From the NCBI GenBank assembly GCA_003550325.1, contig QKWP01000065.1, positions 474,310 through 538,309 of the forward strand: DNA of 64,000 nucleotides. Direction: 5' to 3'. A program made the position numbers and the translations under genes. The number at the start of each line of letters is the position of its first letter. Position 1 is the stretch's first letter. This document shows positions 23,418-35,500 of this stretch, piece after piece. Below the pieces are notes generated by a model. The model had not been told where the DNA came from, did not search any database, and worked only from the letters and a program-made list of their open reading frames with translations. Origin of the DNA: Gigaspora rosea. Its lineage: Eukaryota > Glomeromycota > Glomeromycetes > Diversisporales > Gigasporaceae.

Positions 23418-23677
23418 TGGGGCCTTTGCAGTAGAAAGGGCCCTTACTGGAATATAAATAATTTTAAAATACAAAACTTTGATTAAAAATATCTCAGCAG
23501 CCACTTAATCAAATTTAATAAAAATTTTTTTATTTAAATTTTATATATTTATAGAATTTAAATAAAAAAATTTTTATTAAATTTGATCAAGTAGTTGCTG
23601 AGATATCTTTGATTAAAGTTTTGTATTTTAAAATTATTTATATTCCAGTAAGGGCCCTTTCTACTGCAAAGGCCCCA
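23418..23677. mobile_element. Near-perfect palindromic MITE (260 bp)
   Basis: The two halves are complementary almost end to end, from TGGGGCCTTTGCAGTAGAAA to TTTCTACTGCAAAGGCCCCA, with the centre near 23547. Flanked by TA (23416-23417 and 23678-23679). A transcript would form a ~120-bp hairpin. Confidence 0.85.
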
Positions 23678-23679
23678 TA

Positions 23680-24284
23680 TGGGCTAGGTGCGGGCCGAAA
23701 ATAAAAAAAAAAGATCTTCAGAAAATCAATTTTTTATATTATGATATGTATAAACATAATAAATCATAAGAAAATGCTAACTTTAAAGAGCTATACTGCA
23801 AAATTTTATTAATACAACTACTTTTGTATCTTAATTGATAATTCGCAAAAGAAGGAGAATTTGTATTAATAAAATACATAACACTGAATATAAATTACAT
23901 ATAAAATACAAAAATCAGTATTCCTAACTATGTAAAGTTAATTTTTTTTATTAAGCTAACATCTTGTAGACTTATAATAAAAGTTGTAGAGCTAGTTTTT
24001 GTAATTCTAATGATAGCTAGATCAGTAAAATTAGTTAGGTAAATAAAAAGTTACAAGCAATTAAAATTCAAAAAATTTTATAAAACTATAGGAATCATGA
24101 TTCCTGTATTAATATATTTTATTATGCTTTATTATAAAAATCTCCCCCAGTTAAAATTCTCCTTCTATCGCGAATTGTCAATTAAGTGAAAAATGATCCT
24201 AATGTTATTCTAAATTGATTTATGTAAAAAAAACCTCTTTTGAAAAAATTGTCATTTTCGGCCCTTTTTCCAGCACCTAGCCCA
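23680..24284. mobile_element. TA-flanked MITE (TGGGCTAGGTGC ends, 605 bp)
   Basis: TGGGCTAGGTGC / GCACCTAGCCCA ends with imperfect extension (GGCCGAAAAT). Flanked by TA at 23678-23679, shared with the preceding palindrome, and 24285-24286. Non-coding, A+T-rich interior. Confidence 0.78.
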
Positions 24285-24529
24285 TATATATGCGACCAAA
24301 TTTTTATTTTATTAGTAACTTTAAAGGAAATAACATAATAAAATTTTGCTATATTAACCATAGTTTTGTTCTATTGGTTGTTTGTATATTTTTACGAAAA
24401 ATTTTTTCTTTAACTATATTTTTATTTTTTTATAAAATTATTAATTTTTAGTTGCTGATTTAAGACGTCCTGCACTGTACCATTTTTTTAATTTAAGAGA
24501 TAATAGATACAATTACACGTAGTATAATA

Positions 24530-24692
24530 TATGTGGAATTTGAATCTATTTCATGTACGATTTTTAAAAATTTTTTAGGACCTTTTTTGTTAAATTTTTT
24601 TTTATGGATTTAGGGTTAGGGTTAATAAAAGAGTATAGATGGATTTTGGTAGGGTTTATATTTCAAATTGAGACCCCCAAATTTCATCCGAT
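24530..24692. mobile_element. Telomere-repeat MITE, degraded copy
   Basis: Reverse-oriented relative of 44484-44706, sharing TAAAAGAGTATAGATGGATT and CAAATTGAGAC. Contains TTTAGGGTTAGGGTTAA. Both termini have eroded. It ends about 200 bp upstream of the DUG2 start codon and so may lie in that gene's promoter. Confidence 0.65.
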
Positions 24693-24892
24693 ATTCCCCT
24701 TAATTTATTGACAAAAAGATCGTATTAATTGCCACTAAAACTTGGGGTATTACGGAGGATCCGATATGCGATTTTTCAGTAAGCCAACCGATTTTGGTCA
24801 TGTAATACCTGATACGTAAAATTGTAATACGCACGATAATCCTCATATGATATAACTTACGCGTTTTTGTGATAGTGTAATTCAGTTTGATC

Positions 24893-27800
24893 ATGCAGCA
24901 ATATTCTTCTAATATTATCAATCAGCCTTTACTTTCGTCGAAACCGAATGAAAAGACAATAAATGAAAATTTTAGTACAAAATCTGAAATAATACAAAGG
25001 AGCCAAAGCCCTACGCCTTTACGTAAATGTTTTTTTTTAAGATCTAAAACTTTTTTTTTTGAGTTTTTAAGATTTACACTTTTGAAATCAATATTTTTAG
25101 GTAGTTTAAATCGAATTCCACAAAAGCTCGAAATTCAGCCTACAAAACCAAGCCACACATTAACTCTTGGAGACAATTCTGTACTTTCTTTAGTATGTAG
25201 TTATAAATATTTATTTAGCGGCTCTCAGGATCCTTATATTCGAGTATGTATTGCTATTCTGTAAAACCATTTAAGGATTCATTAGATGAATTATGTAGTT
25301 GGTATGATCAGTTTGTTACTCACATTTACTTTACTTTCGATTTGTTCTTTAATTTGGGTTTATTTTTGAGGTATGGGATTTATCTGCCTTCCAACAGATA
25401 AAGACATTGAGAGGGCACACAGGCGGTATATTATGCTTGTATCTATCAGGAGATTATACTATGTTATTTAGTTCTTCCGGTAAGCTAGAGTCATCTGTCT
25501 ATATTTGTTAATTTTTCAGAAATGAAATTATATGTGCATACTAATTCATAAATTACAATTAAAGGAGACGAAACAGTTCGGGCATGTATTGAGCTTATTT
25601 GGCCCTAAGTTCGAAATAAAGTTTTTTCTTTTTTGATATATATATATTTTTTTTCTTTAAATGATAATAGGTTTGGAATACAGAAACACTGAATTGTCTT
25701 TATGTGATACAATCAAGTCATGATGTAGGAGATCTGTTTTCAGTAGTTTATTCTGATTCTTTAGAAACCTTATATATTGGGTGTCAAAATACCAGTATAC
25801 AAGTAAGACTTCAACCCGATTTTCATCAACTGGAGTTTGAGATTAAATCAATTGTGATTCAAATTTATTATTCAAATTGTAATTGTTAGCAATTTGATCT
25901 GTCTACCAAAGAAAACTACAGATCTTTAAATTTTCCTTTACCGCTTAAAAGTTCAAGTGAAACCGAAGATGCTGAGACCGCTAAAGTTTGTGCTGAAATT
26001 AGTTACATTCCAAAATATGATGATGATAATGATATTCCAAGATACGAAATTGATGAAACAATGGTATATTGGAATAGTCATAACGGATATGTGTACGCTT
26101 TATTATTAGGAAATAATAAAGATGGTGAGATTTTGATTAGTGGTGCGTATTTAAATTCATATAATAAAAATTTTAATAAGTTAAATTTCTATTTTCTTAA
26201 AGATATAATTTTGTTCTTACAGGATCTGGCGATGGTGATGTAAAGGTATATTTAGAAATCACTAACGCATTATCTGTTATGTTTAAATTATCATAAATTG
26301 AAAGTATGTTTGCATTACACTATTAGATTTGGTCTATTGAGAAGAATTCAATGAACCTTTTGCAAATTTTAAAGGGCACAGATGCTGGTGTCCTAACTTT
26401 TGCATTGCATGAAGATTTATTATTTTGCGGTACTCAAGGTGGTGATATTAAGGTTTGTGTAAATTACATAAGGTGGTTTGGGTCTGAAGAAAATCGATTA
26501 AAAATTTATTCTTGTGAAAGATTTATGATTTAGAAACTTATCAGGTAACTTGAATACCCAATTCATACATATTTATTATTATACAAATTTATTAATATTT
26601 CAAATTTTGTGTCTATTTATTTTTAGCATATCCGTACTCTCGTGGCTCATGAGGTGAGTTTTAGGAAATGCAATGTTGATCTAAGTATTTGGTTACAAGG
26701 TTCACCATAGATATTGTATCTCAAAACTAGCAAGTAATTGGTGTTCGATGTTTTAAGCAAAAATATCCAGTATCATGGGAAATTCGGCATTATTTTAACT
26801 TCTAATCCTAAATTTAATGGCATTGATTCTATAAATATATGCTTGATATCGATTAACCCTAGTGTGGTTCAGTGCTAAAGCTTGGCCATATTTGAGATCT
26901 TATTGTATATGTTGTAAGTGAAATCGGAATTTAAGTGGAATCGGAATTTCCTAGTTAAATAGGCTTAGGGTATAGGTTTAGATACATAAACTCTACCTAA
27001 AATTCTAATCTAGGTAACCAAAGAATTTTGATTCCTCTTAAATTCTAATTCCATTTACTATATATACCGTATAAGCGTGTAATAACGCACATGAGAGTCA
27101 TTTTGAAATTTCAATTTCATATTTGACTCAAATAACGCCTGTGTGGGTTCATAATCCGAACATGGCATATATAGCCAATGCTATATATATGCTATACCGA
27201 ATCTATTATATTCTAGTATAAAAATGATTCGAAATATCGCACGTGTGCGTTCACAGGTGCTCAAAATGCGCATTATTGCGCGCTTCAAATTTTTATTTGT
27301 CTTGTCAGCCACTCTGGGCAAATAAAATTTAATTTATCATACGAAGTAGAAACTTGCCAAATCGCCGCCGGGATATAGTTGTGTAATTTTTTTTTTTTAG
27401 TACAGTGTGGGACAGTAAAAGACATTCAATCCATACAAATTTTTGGTGTTTACATAATCGATTCTGATTGGCTAAATTTTGTGTAATTGATTCTGATTGG
27501 TTAAAAGATATGGGATTTAAACCAATTTGTTGAACTCATATAAACTTTAACTTTTTATAAATTTTTCAAAACAAAGAATAAAAAAAAAATCCCGACAGAA
27601 ATATAATTTAGCTAAAAATCTTAAAATTTAAAAAAGTTATAACACTTAAAAATTAATAAATATTGGATGTGATTTACTGTCCGGCACTGTATGTTCATAT
27701 ATAAACACATGTGAATATAACTATAAATGATAAACTTGTCCAAATACTTATTGATGGGAGGTATATTATGAAATATTAATTATCCAATCACACTTTTAAT

Positions 27801-30800
27801 CAATATAGGATGATGTCCTAACATTAGTAATTAGCGATCATAATCTATATTCCGGATCGGCTGATGGCACTATTAAGGTAATATATATTTTAATTAATCA
27901 TTTGATTGTATTAATGTACATATTAAATTTTATCTTTTTCTTCTAAAAAAAAAAAAAAAGAAATGGAGTAAAACCTTTGAAATTTTAGATACATTTAAAG
28001 ATCATACTGGAATTATACTTTCCTTAACATTATCACCTAAAGAGTTATCATCACATAGTCGCTGGTTGATTAGTGGTGCTAATGATCAATTAATAAAGGT
28101 ATAAATAACTAGTCTTATTAGTAATACATTTGCAGTTTAATAACATGTATATACACCAACAGTTTTGGAGCTTACCTGTATTATTTAATGATCAAGAGTC
28201 AATGGATACTTCGACTGCAGGTATGCGTTATTCCACTAATAGTGATTTTTCTATATAACAATTTTTGTAAGTTTTAATTTTCGTTGTCTAGATGTTATGT
28301 TATATGCATTATCAAAATGGGTTTCATTACGCACAGTCAGTGGAAATGTAAAAAATTTTGAAGAATGTCTTCGCGGTGCGAAATTTCTGAAAAGTATTTT
28401 TGAGCAATTGGGCGCTGAGGCTTTTTTGGTAACATTCCGTTTTAGTTGTACATTTATTTTCTTAGTTTATTCATTAATCACTAATGTAACGTTATTAATT
28501 TATACTATAACAGCTTCCAGGAGCACCTGGCCAAAATCCCTTAGTATTTGGCAAATTCTTAGGAATTAAAGACAATAAATTGGCTACTGCTACTAGAAAG
28601 GTTCAAAAAACATTTAATATTTTGGTTTATGGTCATTATGATGTCGTTAACGCGGAAGAAGAAGGATGGTTATCCAATCCTTTTGAAATGTTTGGTAGTG
28701 TATTTAGTATATTTAGTTATAGTCAGTGCTTTGAGCCACGTTTTAGTTAGCTAGATAGCATTAAGCTGCTAACTGATTACTAAATGCCGAAACTTACCGA
28801 AAAACATGTTGTGTCGATCAACTGTCTAAAACAAAGTTCATGATTTTAACGGCCAGCAGACATATGGTAATTAGCCAGTTGGCATATTTGTATCGGCTGG
28901 CCTATATAAGCCGATTTAGCCACAACTGTTTTAACTGGCTTAAAGCACTAGTTGCGGCGATTTATTTCTTTTTTTAACTTGAGATATTAAATATTTCCGT
29001 TTTTATCTTATTAATATTGTACTATTTTAGGAAAAGATGGCTATCTTTACGGAAGAGGTAACTTTCAATTCTTATTTAAGGTTACTTACTATTTAATGAT
29101 TATATCTGATATATAATGTCTATACAAATTGATAGGAGTAACTGATAATAAAGGACCAATGTTAGCAGCAATATTTGCAGCCAGCGAGTTACAACAAGAA
29201 AAAGGATTAGAAGTAAATGTATCTTTTTTAATCGAAGGTGAAGAAGAAAATGGTAGTGAAGGGTTTTATAATGTTGTTGATAATTCAAAGGTTCGATTCA
29301 ATTTATACTCATTGGTTCAATGGCTAATATAGATGATTTATCTTAAGACCATTAACTAAAAGAAAAATACTGATATTTTATAGGAATTGATTGGAGAAGC
29401 GGATGTTATTTTCATCAGGTTTATTATTCAAATTAAAATGAACTTATTATTTATAATTATAAAACACAAATGTTTACCTCATGTTACTAATTTAGCAATT
29501 CTTACTGGTATTGTGATGAAATACCATGCTTAAATTATGGCCTTCGAGGAGTTATTCGCGCCACAATTGAGGTTCAATAAAAACATCAGATTTAAGCATA
29601 TAATTTTTTATTTTTATTTATGAGCATATATAAATTCATTTATATTCTTTTTATCACTTTTTTTAACCGAAAAAAAAAAAAAAGATCTCAAGTTCAAAAA
29701 GTGACGTGCATTCGGGTATGGAAGGTGGTGCTGTTTCGGAACCACTGAACGATATGATTCGGGTATTGGCAAAATTGGTTTCTAACGATAATCATATTCA
29801 AATACCTGGTATGTTTCAATATTCATTATTTCTTTCATTTTTAGAGAATCGGATTGGCACTAAGGCATGGTTATTATTATTATTTTACTTAAATAGGTTT
29901 TTATGATAAGGTCAGACCGATTACAGAATATGAAGAAAAGTTGTATGAACCTATCGTGGGATTATGCGCCAGGTTTTTTTTTTTTACCTTTTTTTTTTTT
30001 TTAATATTGTCTTTCATTTGTTATTAGTTTTCGGGGGGTTTTTTTTTTTAATTTATTGATTGCTCTATCTTTGTTTTTAAAATTGAAGACGGACTCAGGA
30101 TAAAAATCCCAAAGATCTTAAAAATTTATTAATGTCTAGATGGCGCCATCCATCATTAACAATTCATAAAATAGATGTTAGCGGGCCAAACAATGTAACA
30201 GTAATCCCAAGGTTTGCTAAGGCAACCGTTAGTATGAGAATTGTACCAGATCAAGATTTAGAAGAGATTGCTTCAAATTTTATGCAGTATGTTGAATTGG
30301 TCTTTAATGAATTGAAGACAGACAACGCTATTACTGTAGGTTAATTAATATTTTTATTATTGTCTACTTTGGAAATAAAGATGAAGGTTAATCTGATTTT
30401 GTTATGGTGACGGTTATGTTTATAAATATATAGATTACATTAAATAATTTAGCAGATTGGTGGTTAGGAGATCCTGAAAATCGGTTCTTTAAAGCTACTG
30501 AAGAAGCCGTTAAGCAGGTTGGTGTTATATTTTTCTTAACTTTGTGTATAATATAGACAAGTAAATTATTGCAGTATACTGTTGATAAATTTTTTAATAT
30601 ATTCGTTTAATTAATTTGATAAATATTATAGGAATGGGGAATAAAACCACTTTATGTAAGGGAAGGTGGGTCGATTCCCGCTGTTAGATGGTTAGAAAAG
30701 AAATTTAATGCTGTTGCTGTTAATTTGCCTATGGGCCAAGTAAGTTTTAAAATTATATGATGTGCATTTCTTATTTTAGGAGGTTAATTTAATTTATTCT

Positions 30801-30925
30801 TTTTGAAGGCATCGGATCAAGCACACTTAATAAACGAAAGAATTAGATTACAAAATTTATACAATGGTAAAAACATCTTTAAAAATTTATTTAAAAAATT
30901 GAGTGAAAATACGGCAGCCACTTGA
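24893..30925 (+). CDS. DUG2: DUG2-like glutathione-degradation protein (WD40 + M20), 25 exons
   Basis: In yeast, Dug2 with Dug3 forms the cytosolic complex that cleaves the gamma-glutamyl bond of glutathione, releasing Cys-Gly for Dug1. My exon model: 24893-25022, 25101-25243, 25371-25479, 25565-25581, 25671-25802, 25890-26142, 26223-26245, 26327-26452, 26521-26544, 26627-26653, 27809-27877, 27961-28098, 28163-28220, 28292-28428, 28514-28694, 29031-29057, 29136-29290, 29384-29418, 29496-29571, 29685-29808, 29897-29972, 30089-30335, 30434-30517, 30632-30739, 30809-30925. All phases close, giving about 871 residues against 878 in yeast Dug2. WD40 repeats span roughly residues 50-410 (GHTGG, SGDETVRVWN, SGSADGTIK). 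The M20 domain has GHYD (H503, D505), GVTDNKGP (D535), EGEEENGS (E567-568) and QAH (H839). One intron is GC-AG; exon 4 is 17 nt. Start: first in-frame ATG; a TTG two codons upstream was ignored. Confidence 0.92.
26905..27065. mobile_element. MITE in DUG2 intron 10, GTAAGTG ends
   Basis: GTAAGTGAAATCGGAATTTAA at about 26914 pairs with TTAAATTCTAATTCCATTTAC ending near 27061. Diverged relative of 20222-20446. It lies within the 1155-bp intron 26654-27808. Confidence 0.55.
27403..27689. mobile_element. TA-flanked MITE in DUG2 intron 10 (287 bp)
   Basis: TIRs CAGTGTGGGACAGTAAA / TTTACTGTCCGGCACTG flanked by TA (27401-27402 and 27690-27691). Related to 23272-24477. It helps explain why this intron is far longer than the gene's other introns. 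Confidence 0.78.
28724..28950. mobile_element. hAT-like MITE in DUG2 intron 15
   Basis: CAGTGCTTTGAGCCA at the left pairs with TGGCTTAAAGCACTA at the right. The interior repeats GCCAGTTGGC / GGCTGGCC-type words. No convincing 8-bp duplication, so the hAT assignment is tentative. It lies within intron 28695-29030. Confidence 0.55.
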
Positions 30926-31976
30926 GTTTAATATAGAGTTGTATTATATCCATATAAAAATATGTTACATAGAAAATGAATAATCTAATTATTGTATTCT
31001 ACAGTAATTATTTATAATTGTAACGGCAATAAACTTTTTTCGTTATTACGCGTCGTAATAGTCTATATATATTTGAATATAGCATATTCGTCTTTAAACT
31101 GTATGCCTAAGCTGAATTTCTACGAAAATGATTCGTAGAAGTAAAAAAGTAAAACAAAAACGAAAAATGCAGATGAGTGATCTGTGTAATAATACACTTA
31201 ATTTCCAAAATTCTGCCTGCCAAAATATCCAGTAAATACAACCTTTCTCACATTTGAGAATACAGTAATTCATAACCCTTTTCACGTTTAATATTCGGTT
31301 ATTTATATGCTTTCAAGAGTAATAAAATGACGCGCATTTATTATCTATTCGTCCGTATTTGAAAGACCGGGAAAATAGTTACTTAGACACTCTTTCCATT
31401 TACAAATTGCGCAATACCCTGCCTCCTATCGTTTACATACAGATGAGTTCGTTAAATGTATTAATTATATACTCTTTAAATAACATTTTAACCTACCAGC
31501 GCTCCTTCAATTATATCAGATTCAGTTTTTTTTGGAACTTTAATGTGCATTTTTCCGTCGATAAATGTTGAAAAAATCTTATTGACGTTAACGCTTGTAG
31601 GTAACTTTATTGGGTGACAAAATGATTGATATCTACGTACACCCACAGTCGGTGGATCGTGGGTAGTGGTTTCAGAGCTCGAGCTTAAGTCGTCTTTAGA
31701 TCCAAAAATTGCTAAAGTGTTATGGCAAACTTGAAAATGGATGTTAAAATCCTAAATGTTTAAATTTACAAGTTGATGTGAGCACAATTATGAATTTTGA
31801 TAATATAGCCAGGCTTCCTAAGTGCATACAATAAGAAAATAACTATCAATCCATGCACTTAGAGAATATTGCACGAGGAAGCTAAAATCTATAGGAGCAT
31901 TATTAACCTTGCCGTACGTTTACAAAGGTTTATTGTGAGGTATGCACTTAGGAGATCTGACTGTAATTACGGTATA
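30926..31976. other. DUG2 3' flank, no recognised gene
   Basis: Contains the 3' UTR of DUG2 and unassigned sequence. The small frames at 31094-31285 and 31359-31571 have no recognisable domain. A short inverted pair (CTTCCTAAGTGCAT near 31812; ATGCACTTAGGAGA near 31941) may mark a small element. Confidence 0.4.
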
Positions 31977-32321
31977 TTAAGAATAGCAGACCTCCAAATC
32001 AATCTTAACATCAAGTTCCTGATCATTCTCAGTCACAATAATTCCGTTAGAACAATAAGAAGCATGCTCATCAATAACAAATTCTAGATTGTTGTCATGG
32101 CCCACCAGCTCCATGCACAATTGTTTCTCATTATCTCCTAATAAAGTTTCTGCGTCGCTAGGACACAATTCATCTTTATTCTTATATATGCCCCATTGAG
32201 TATGTGCATCTTTATAAGAGACAAATTCTAACTCACGTGAGGCAATCGCTTTAAGTTTTTCTAATGATTCAAAATCATGTACTTGTGATTTATCAACACC
32301 AATTGCTTGTAAAGTGGTCAT
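31977..32321 (-). CDS. Hypothetical small acidic protein (114 aa)
   Basis: Uninterrupted frame from ATG (32321, in the good context AAAATG) to stop, with richer codon use than the chance frames nearby. The product is rich in Asp and Glu (for example ENDQELDVKIDLEV at the C-terminus) and has four Cys. It has no signal peptide or membrane segment and no domain I recognise. It is the next gene-like frame after DUG2, convergent with it. It could be a complete small gene or the terminal exon of a larger minus-strand gene. No function can be inferred. Confidence 0.45.
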   Translation of the reverse strand: MTTLQAIGVDKSQVHDFESLEKLKAIASRELEFVSYKDAHTQWGIYKNKDELCPSDAETLLGDNEKQLCMELVGHDNNLEFVIDEHASYCSNGIIVTENDQELDVKIDLEVCYS

Positions 32322-33300
32322 TTTAAAGACTACAAAACAGTTGAGCTGCTAGGGTAGAAAAGATGTGGAAATTATGCAACAAGAATAACGGAAAATAAGG
32401 AATAATTATATCTTATTTTTTGCTGGAGAGTAAACTTCCTTTTATATATTTTATCACGCAATCAATTGAACGCATCTGAATGACGTAAAGGGTAAGCAAG
32501 TTAGCATTAGTAAAATCTTTTGCTTTGACCGTAGCCAATCCCAGGATTCGCAGCCTTGAGGAACTCGCCGACTAATTATTCTAAATCAAGTTATCACTAT
32601 ATTAAGACAATGAGATGTTTTTAACGCCTTGAATAATGTTACACAAATCATTTCACATGATTCAAATATAAAGTACTGATGAGATATAAAAGGTTAATAA
32701 TGAATATACAGTATATACTATATTATATATATTATATATATTAAGTGTTAAAAATTAAGATCGTAATCACTATATGTTCCCACAGCTTTAATATTTGTCC
32801 GTGAACACTTTTATATTTTTACTATGACTTAATGCTGTGATTTTTACACAGTTGTGGCGTCATCGGTAAAATTTTTAACCAATAGGAACTGAGATTTTTG
32901 CGATGTCGCTACTCATATATTACTACCTGCTACGGCTTCGCCATTGTACGTATTCACAACGGCCCGTGAAATATCTATTAAACTTTTAACGATAAATAAA
33001 GGTAATACAGTCCTTATATAATTTTTTGTTTAAACTTTGTAATATGTAATAATTAAAATTGCTTGATTAGATATTAAATACCTGAATTAGAAAATGCATT
33101 TTTTTTTGGATTTATACTAGCTTCTAATAATTGATGCATTTTTTAAAATATAAATATTTATGATCCGATGTGGAATTATATTTCGCGTGAGACGATGAAA
33201 CTATCACACCTGTAATTTCATGATAAATTATTCGATTAAAGAAAAACGATTTAAATGTATAAAAATTTCAATAAGGATAATTAATTAGACTATGCCTTTT
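32322..33300. other. No recognised feature
   Basis: Probable 5' flank of the minus-strand small ORF, then A+T-rich DNA with a TATA-rich stretch near 32706-32745. No gene or bounded repeat seen. Confidence 0.4.
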
Positions 33301-33311
33301 TACGTTAATCA

Positions 33312-33522
33312 TTGATCAACGACGAGTATAAATTAAAGATAGTCTCGTTCCCGTGTCTAACAAAAAGATGTAGGCATGGTATATACGTGAGCATGAGGCA
33401 TGATAACAAGAATGGGCATATAAATTTGGCATAGGCATTGGCGCAGGCACAAGAATTAATATAGCATAGACGCAGGCACAAAAATTTGGCGCAAGCATGA
33501 GCACAGATAAAAGAATTTGGCA
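33312..33522. repeat. Degenerate short tandem repeat (GGCACAAGAATTTGGCATAG-like)
   Basis: Repeated words GGCATAGGCATTGG, GGCACAAAAATTTGGC and GCATGAGCAC. The Cys/Ala/Pro-rich minus-strand frames (33305-33525) are translations of this repeat and not credible genes. Confidence 0.6.
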
Positions 33523-33584
33523 CAAAAGTTTGTTATAGATATGGGCATTTCTTATTTATTTATGAAATTTATATCAAATCTGTA

Positions 33585-34520
33585 TCAAATGTTCAAAGTA
33601 TTCAGCAGGATGCAGGTGACGACGTCGTTGAATACTACGTAATCTGCTTTTCCGGTAGGAAATAATGTAGGAAATGCTCTTATTATATAACCAGTATCCA
33701 ACTCATTGATAGGAATGTCATCAATAGTAGGCCAAGGTATAATATCCGAATTCATAAGACTGTTAATTTCATTACAAGTAGCAACGTCTTCGGTTGTTTT
33801 ATATACGGAATTCGGAACAAAAAGTATATGTGATATGATTATTTGATATATCAACATCATTCATATCATAATTATTGGGTAATTTAACTGTATCTTTAAT
33901 TGGAGTTAACATCATCCACTGCGCATAATCTTTCGAATACAGAACCATTTTCAGGAAGAGTTTGTAACATATCACGATCAATTTCAATATTAGAGTAAAA
34001 TGGATTATTTTCTTTAAGGTAATTTAGCCAAGCTAAAATATTTGTCCGCTTGACTTTAAAGCCATAAAATGTATTACAATCTTGTCCAGATCATCGAACA
34101 ACCAAAGTATCAATTGTGGCGGGATCTCTAGGCAATTTTGTAACAAATCCTTGAACGTCTTACGAAGAATTAATCACGTGGTCTGTAGCCAAGTTGTCCG
34201 CCTTGAAGATTGAAGACAGTTAACATAGGAAGAGCCTGCGCGATTAAGTCGCAGCAACTCAGTTGGTACTTCTCCTAAAAATAAATTTTGTTTAGACTAT
34301 CTTGATTTGTCTGTTCGTCTTGGTTTACGTTCTCTTTTGCTTTAATATTATTGTTATCAGTTAATAACTGACGTTTACGACGAGCCTGTCTCTATTCCGA
34401 TTCACTTTTGCGGTAAGCTAACTGTTGTTCTTCAGTCATTGAATTTTTTTCAATTCTTCTAGCTTCATTTCTATTAACTACTTGCTCGAGTGTGTAAGTT
34501 CTTTTTTTGCTTTGGCATTT
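33585..34520 (-). pseudogene. Helitron helicase-like remnant 1
   Basis: Minus-strand fragments in shifting frames, with stops, are collinear with the N-terminal region of Helitron replication-helicase proteins. In order they are: TYTLEQVVNRNEARR and MTEEQQLAYRKSE (about 34500-34430), ALPMLTVFNLQGGQ (about 34235-34190), QGFVTKLPRDPATIDTL (about 34155-34105), NILAWLNYLKENNPFY (about 34050-34000), and DTGYIIRAFPTLFPTGKAD (about 33705-33640). The Rep HUH and SF1 helicase motifs lie beyond what is preserved. Several frameshifts make it non-functional. Copy 2 follows at 35501-35968. Confidence 0.8.
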
Positions 34521-34799
34521 TAACTAATCTAAAAATATTTTTTATGTTGGCTTACAATGCGATGATTTATTTATAATAAAACAAAGTTCTTATTTTCTCT
34601 AACTGATAAGCTATTATTTTATTTATTTATTAAATAGATTTGCTTACAGTACGATGACATATTTATGATGATATTTTAAATATAGATTAGTTCTTATTTT
34701 CCAACTGATAAACTATTCTTTTTAATTCAATGTCAATTAATTGGCGTCCCTCCAGAGAGGGTTGTAAAAAAAAAAAAAGAATCAGTTGATGTATTCTAG

Positions 34800-35265
34800 T
34801 AAAAGTCAGCTACCATATTTTAAACCAAGATTTTGGTATCCACCAAATTTAGGATCAACTCTGGTTATTTTGAACCTAAAATTTGGGTCAAGTGAAGCGG
34901 GAGCCAGACATTTTCCAAAATTCAGTAGAGTATGGCACATGATATGATGATTAAAAGTCAGTTACCAATATTTTAAACCGAGATTTTGGTATCCAAGAGT
35001 TGAACCAAATTTAGGATCAACTCTGGTTATTTTGAACCTAAAATTTGGGTCAAGTGAAGCGGGAGCCGGACATTTCCAAAATTCAGTAGAGTATGGCATA
35101 TGATATGATGATTAAAAGTCATCTACCAATATCTTAAACCGAGATTTTGGTATCCAAGTGTTGAACCAAATTTAGGATCAACTCTGGTTATTTTGAACCT
35201 AAAATCTGGGATAAGTGAAGCGGGAGCCGGACATTCTTAAAATTCAATAGAGTAAGGCTTTAAAG
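34800..35265. repeat. Tandem repeat (~155-162 bp, three copies) between Helitron remnants
   Basis: Three head-to-tail units contain GAGATTTTGGTATCCA, TTAGGATCAACTCTGG and GAAGCGGGAGCC (landmarks near 34828, 34981 and 35143). A fourth diverged unit is at 36165-36300. In minus orientation each array lies upstream of a Helitron reading frame, so this may be the element's 5' region. Confidence 0.8.
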
Positions 35266-35500
35266 TCTTTCGTCTCGCTCCCTCAGCTCCAGACAATTAA
35301 AAATAGAAAATTTTTCATCAGAATTTTCTGTTATGAATGATGTATTACGATAAAAAATCGACACCCAAAAATTTTCATTTACGATAAAATGCCTCCTGCT
35401 CTTTAGTACTACTAGAAAAACAGCGTCGTTTTGGGGCTGGAGCCTTAATTCTTAGGCCTTATACATAAACATTATATTAATTATATACATAAATTTTATA

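Larger units (their letters stand above)
23272..24477. mobile_element. TA-flanked element (CAGTGCAGGAC ends) hosting two more MITEs
   Basis: CAGTGCAGGACTCCTTAAACC-like left end pairs with GACGTCCTGCACTG at the right, flanked by TA (23270-23271 and 24478-24479). CAGTG starts are usual for mariner-type ends. Two further TA elements (23418-23677, 23680-24284) sit inside, so the original element was only about 340 bp. 27403-27689 is a related element. Confidence 0.72.

Noticed and set aside
33305..33525. Cys/Pro-rich minus-strand frames that look like a small secreted protein
   Set aside because: They translate a degenerate tandem repeat in two frames with equal openness, so a coding role is unlikely.
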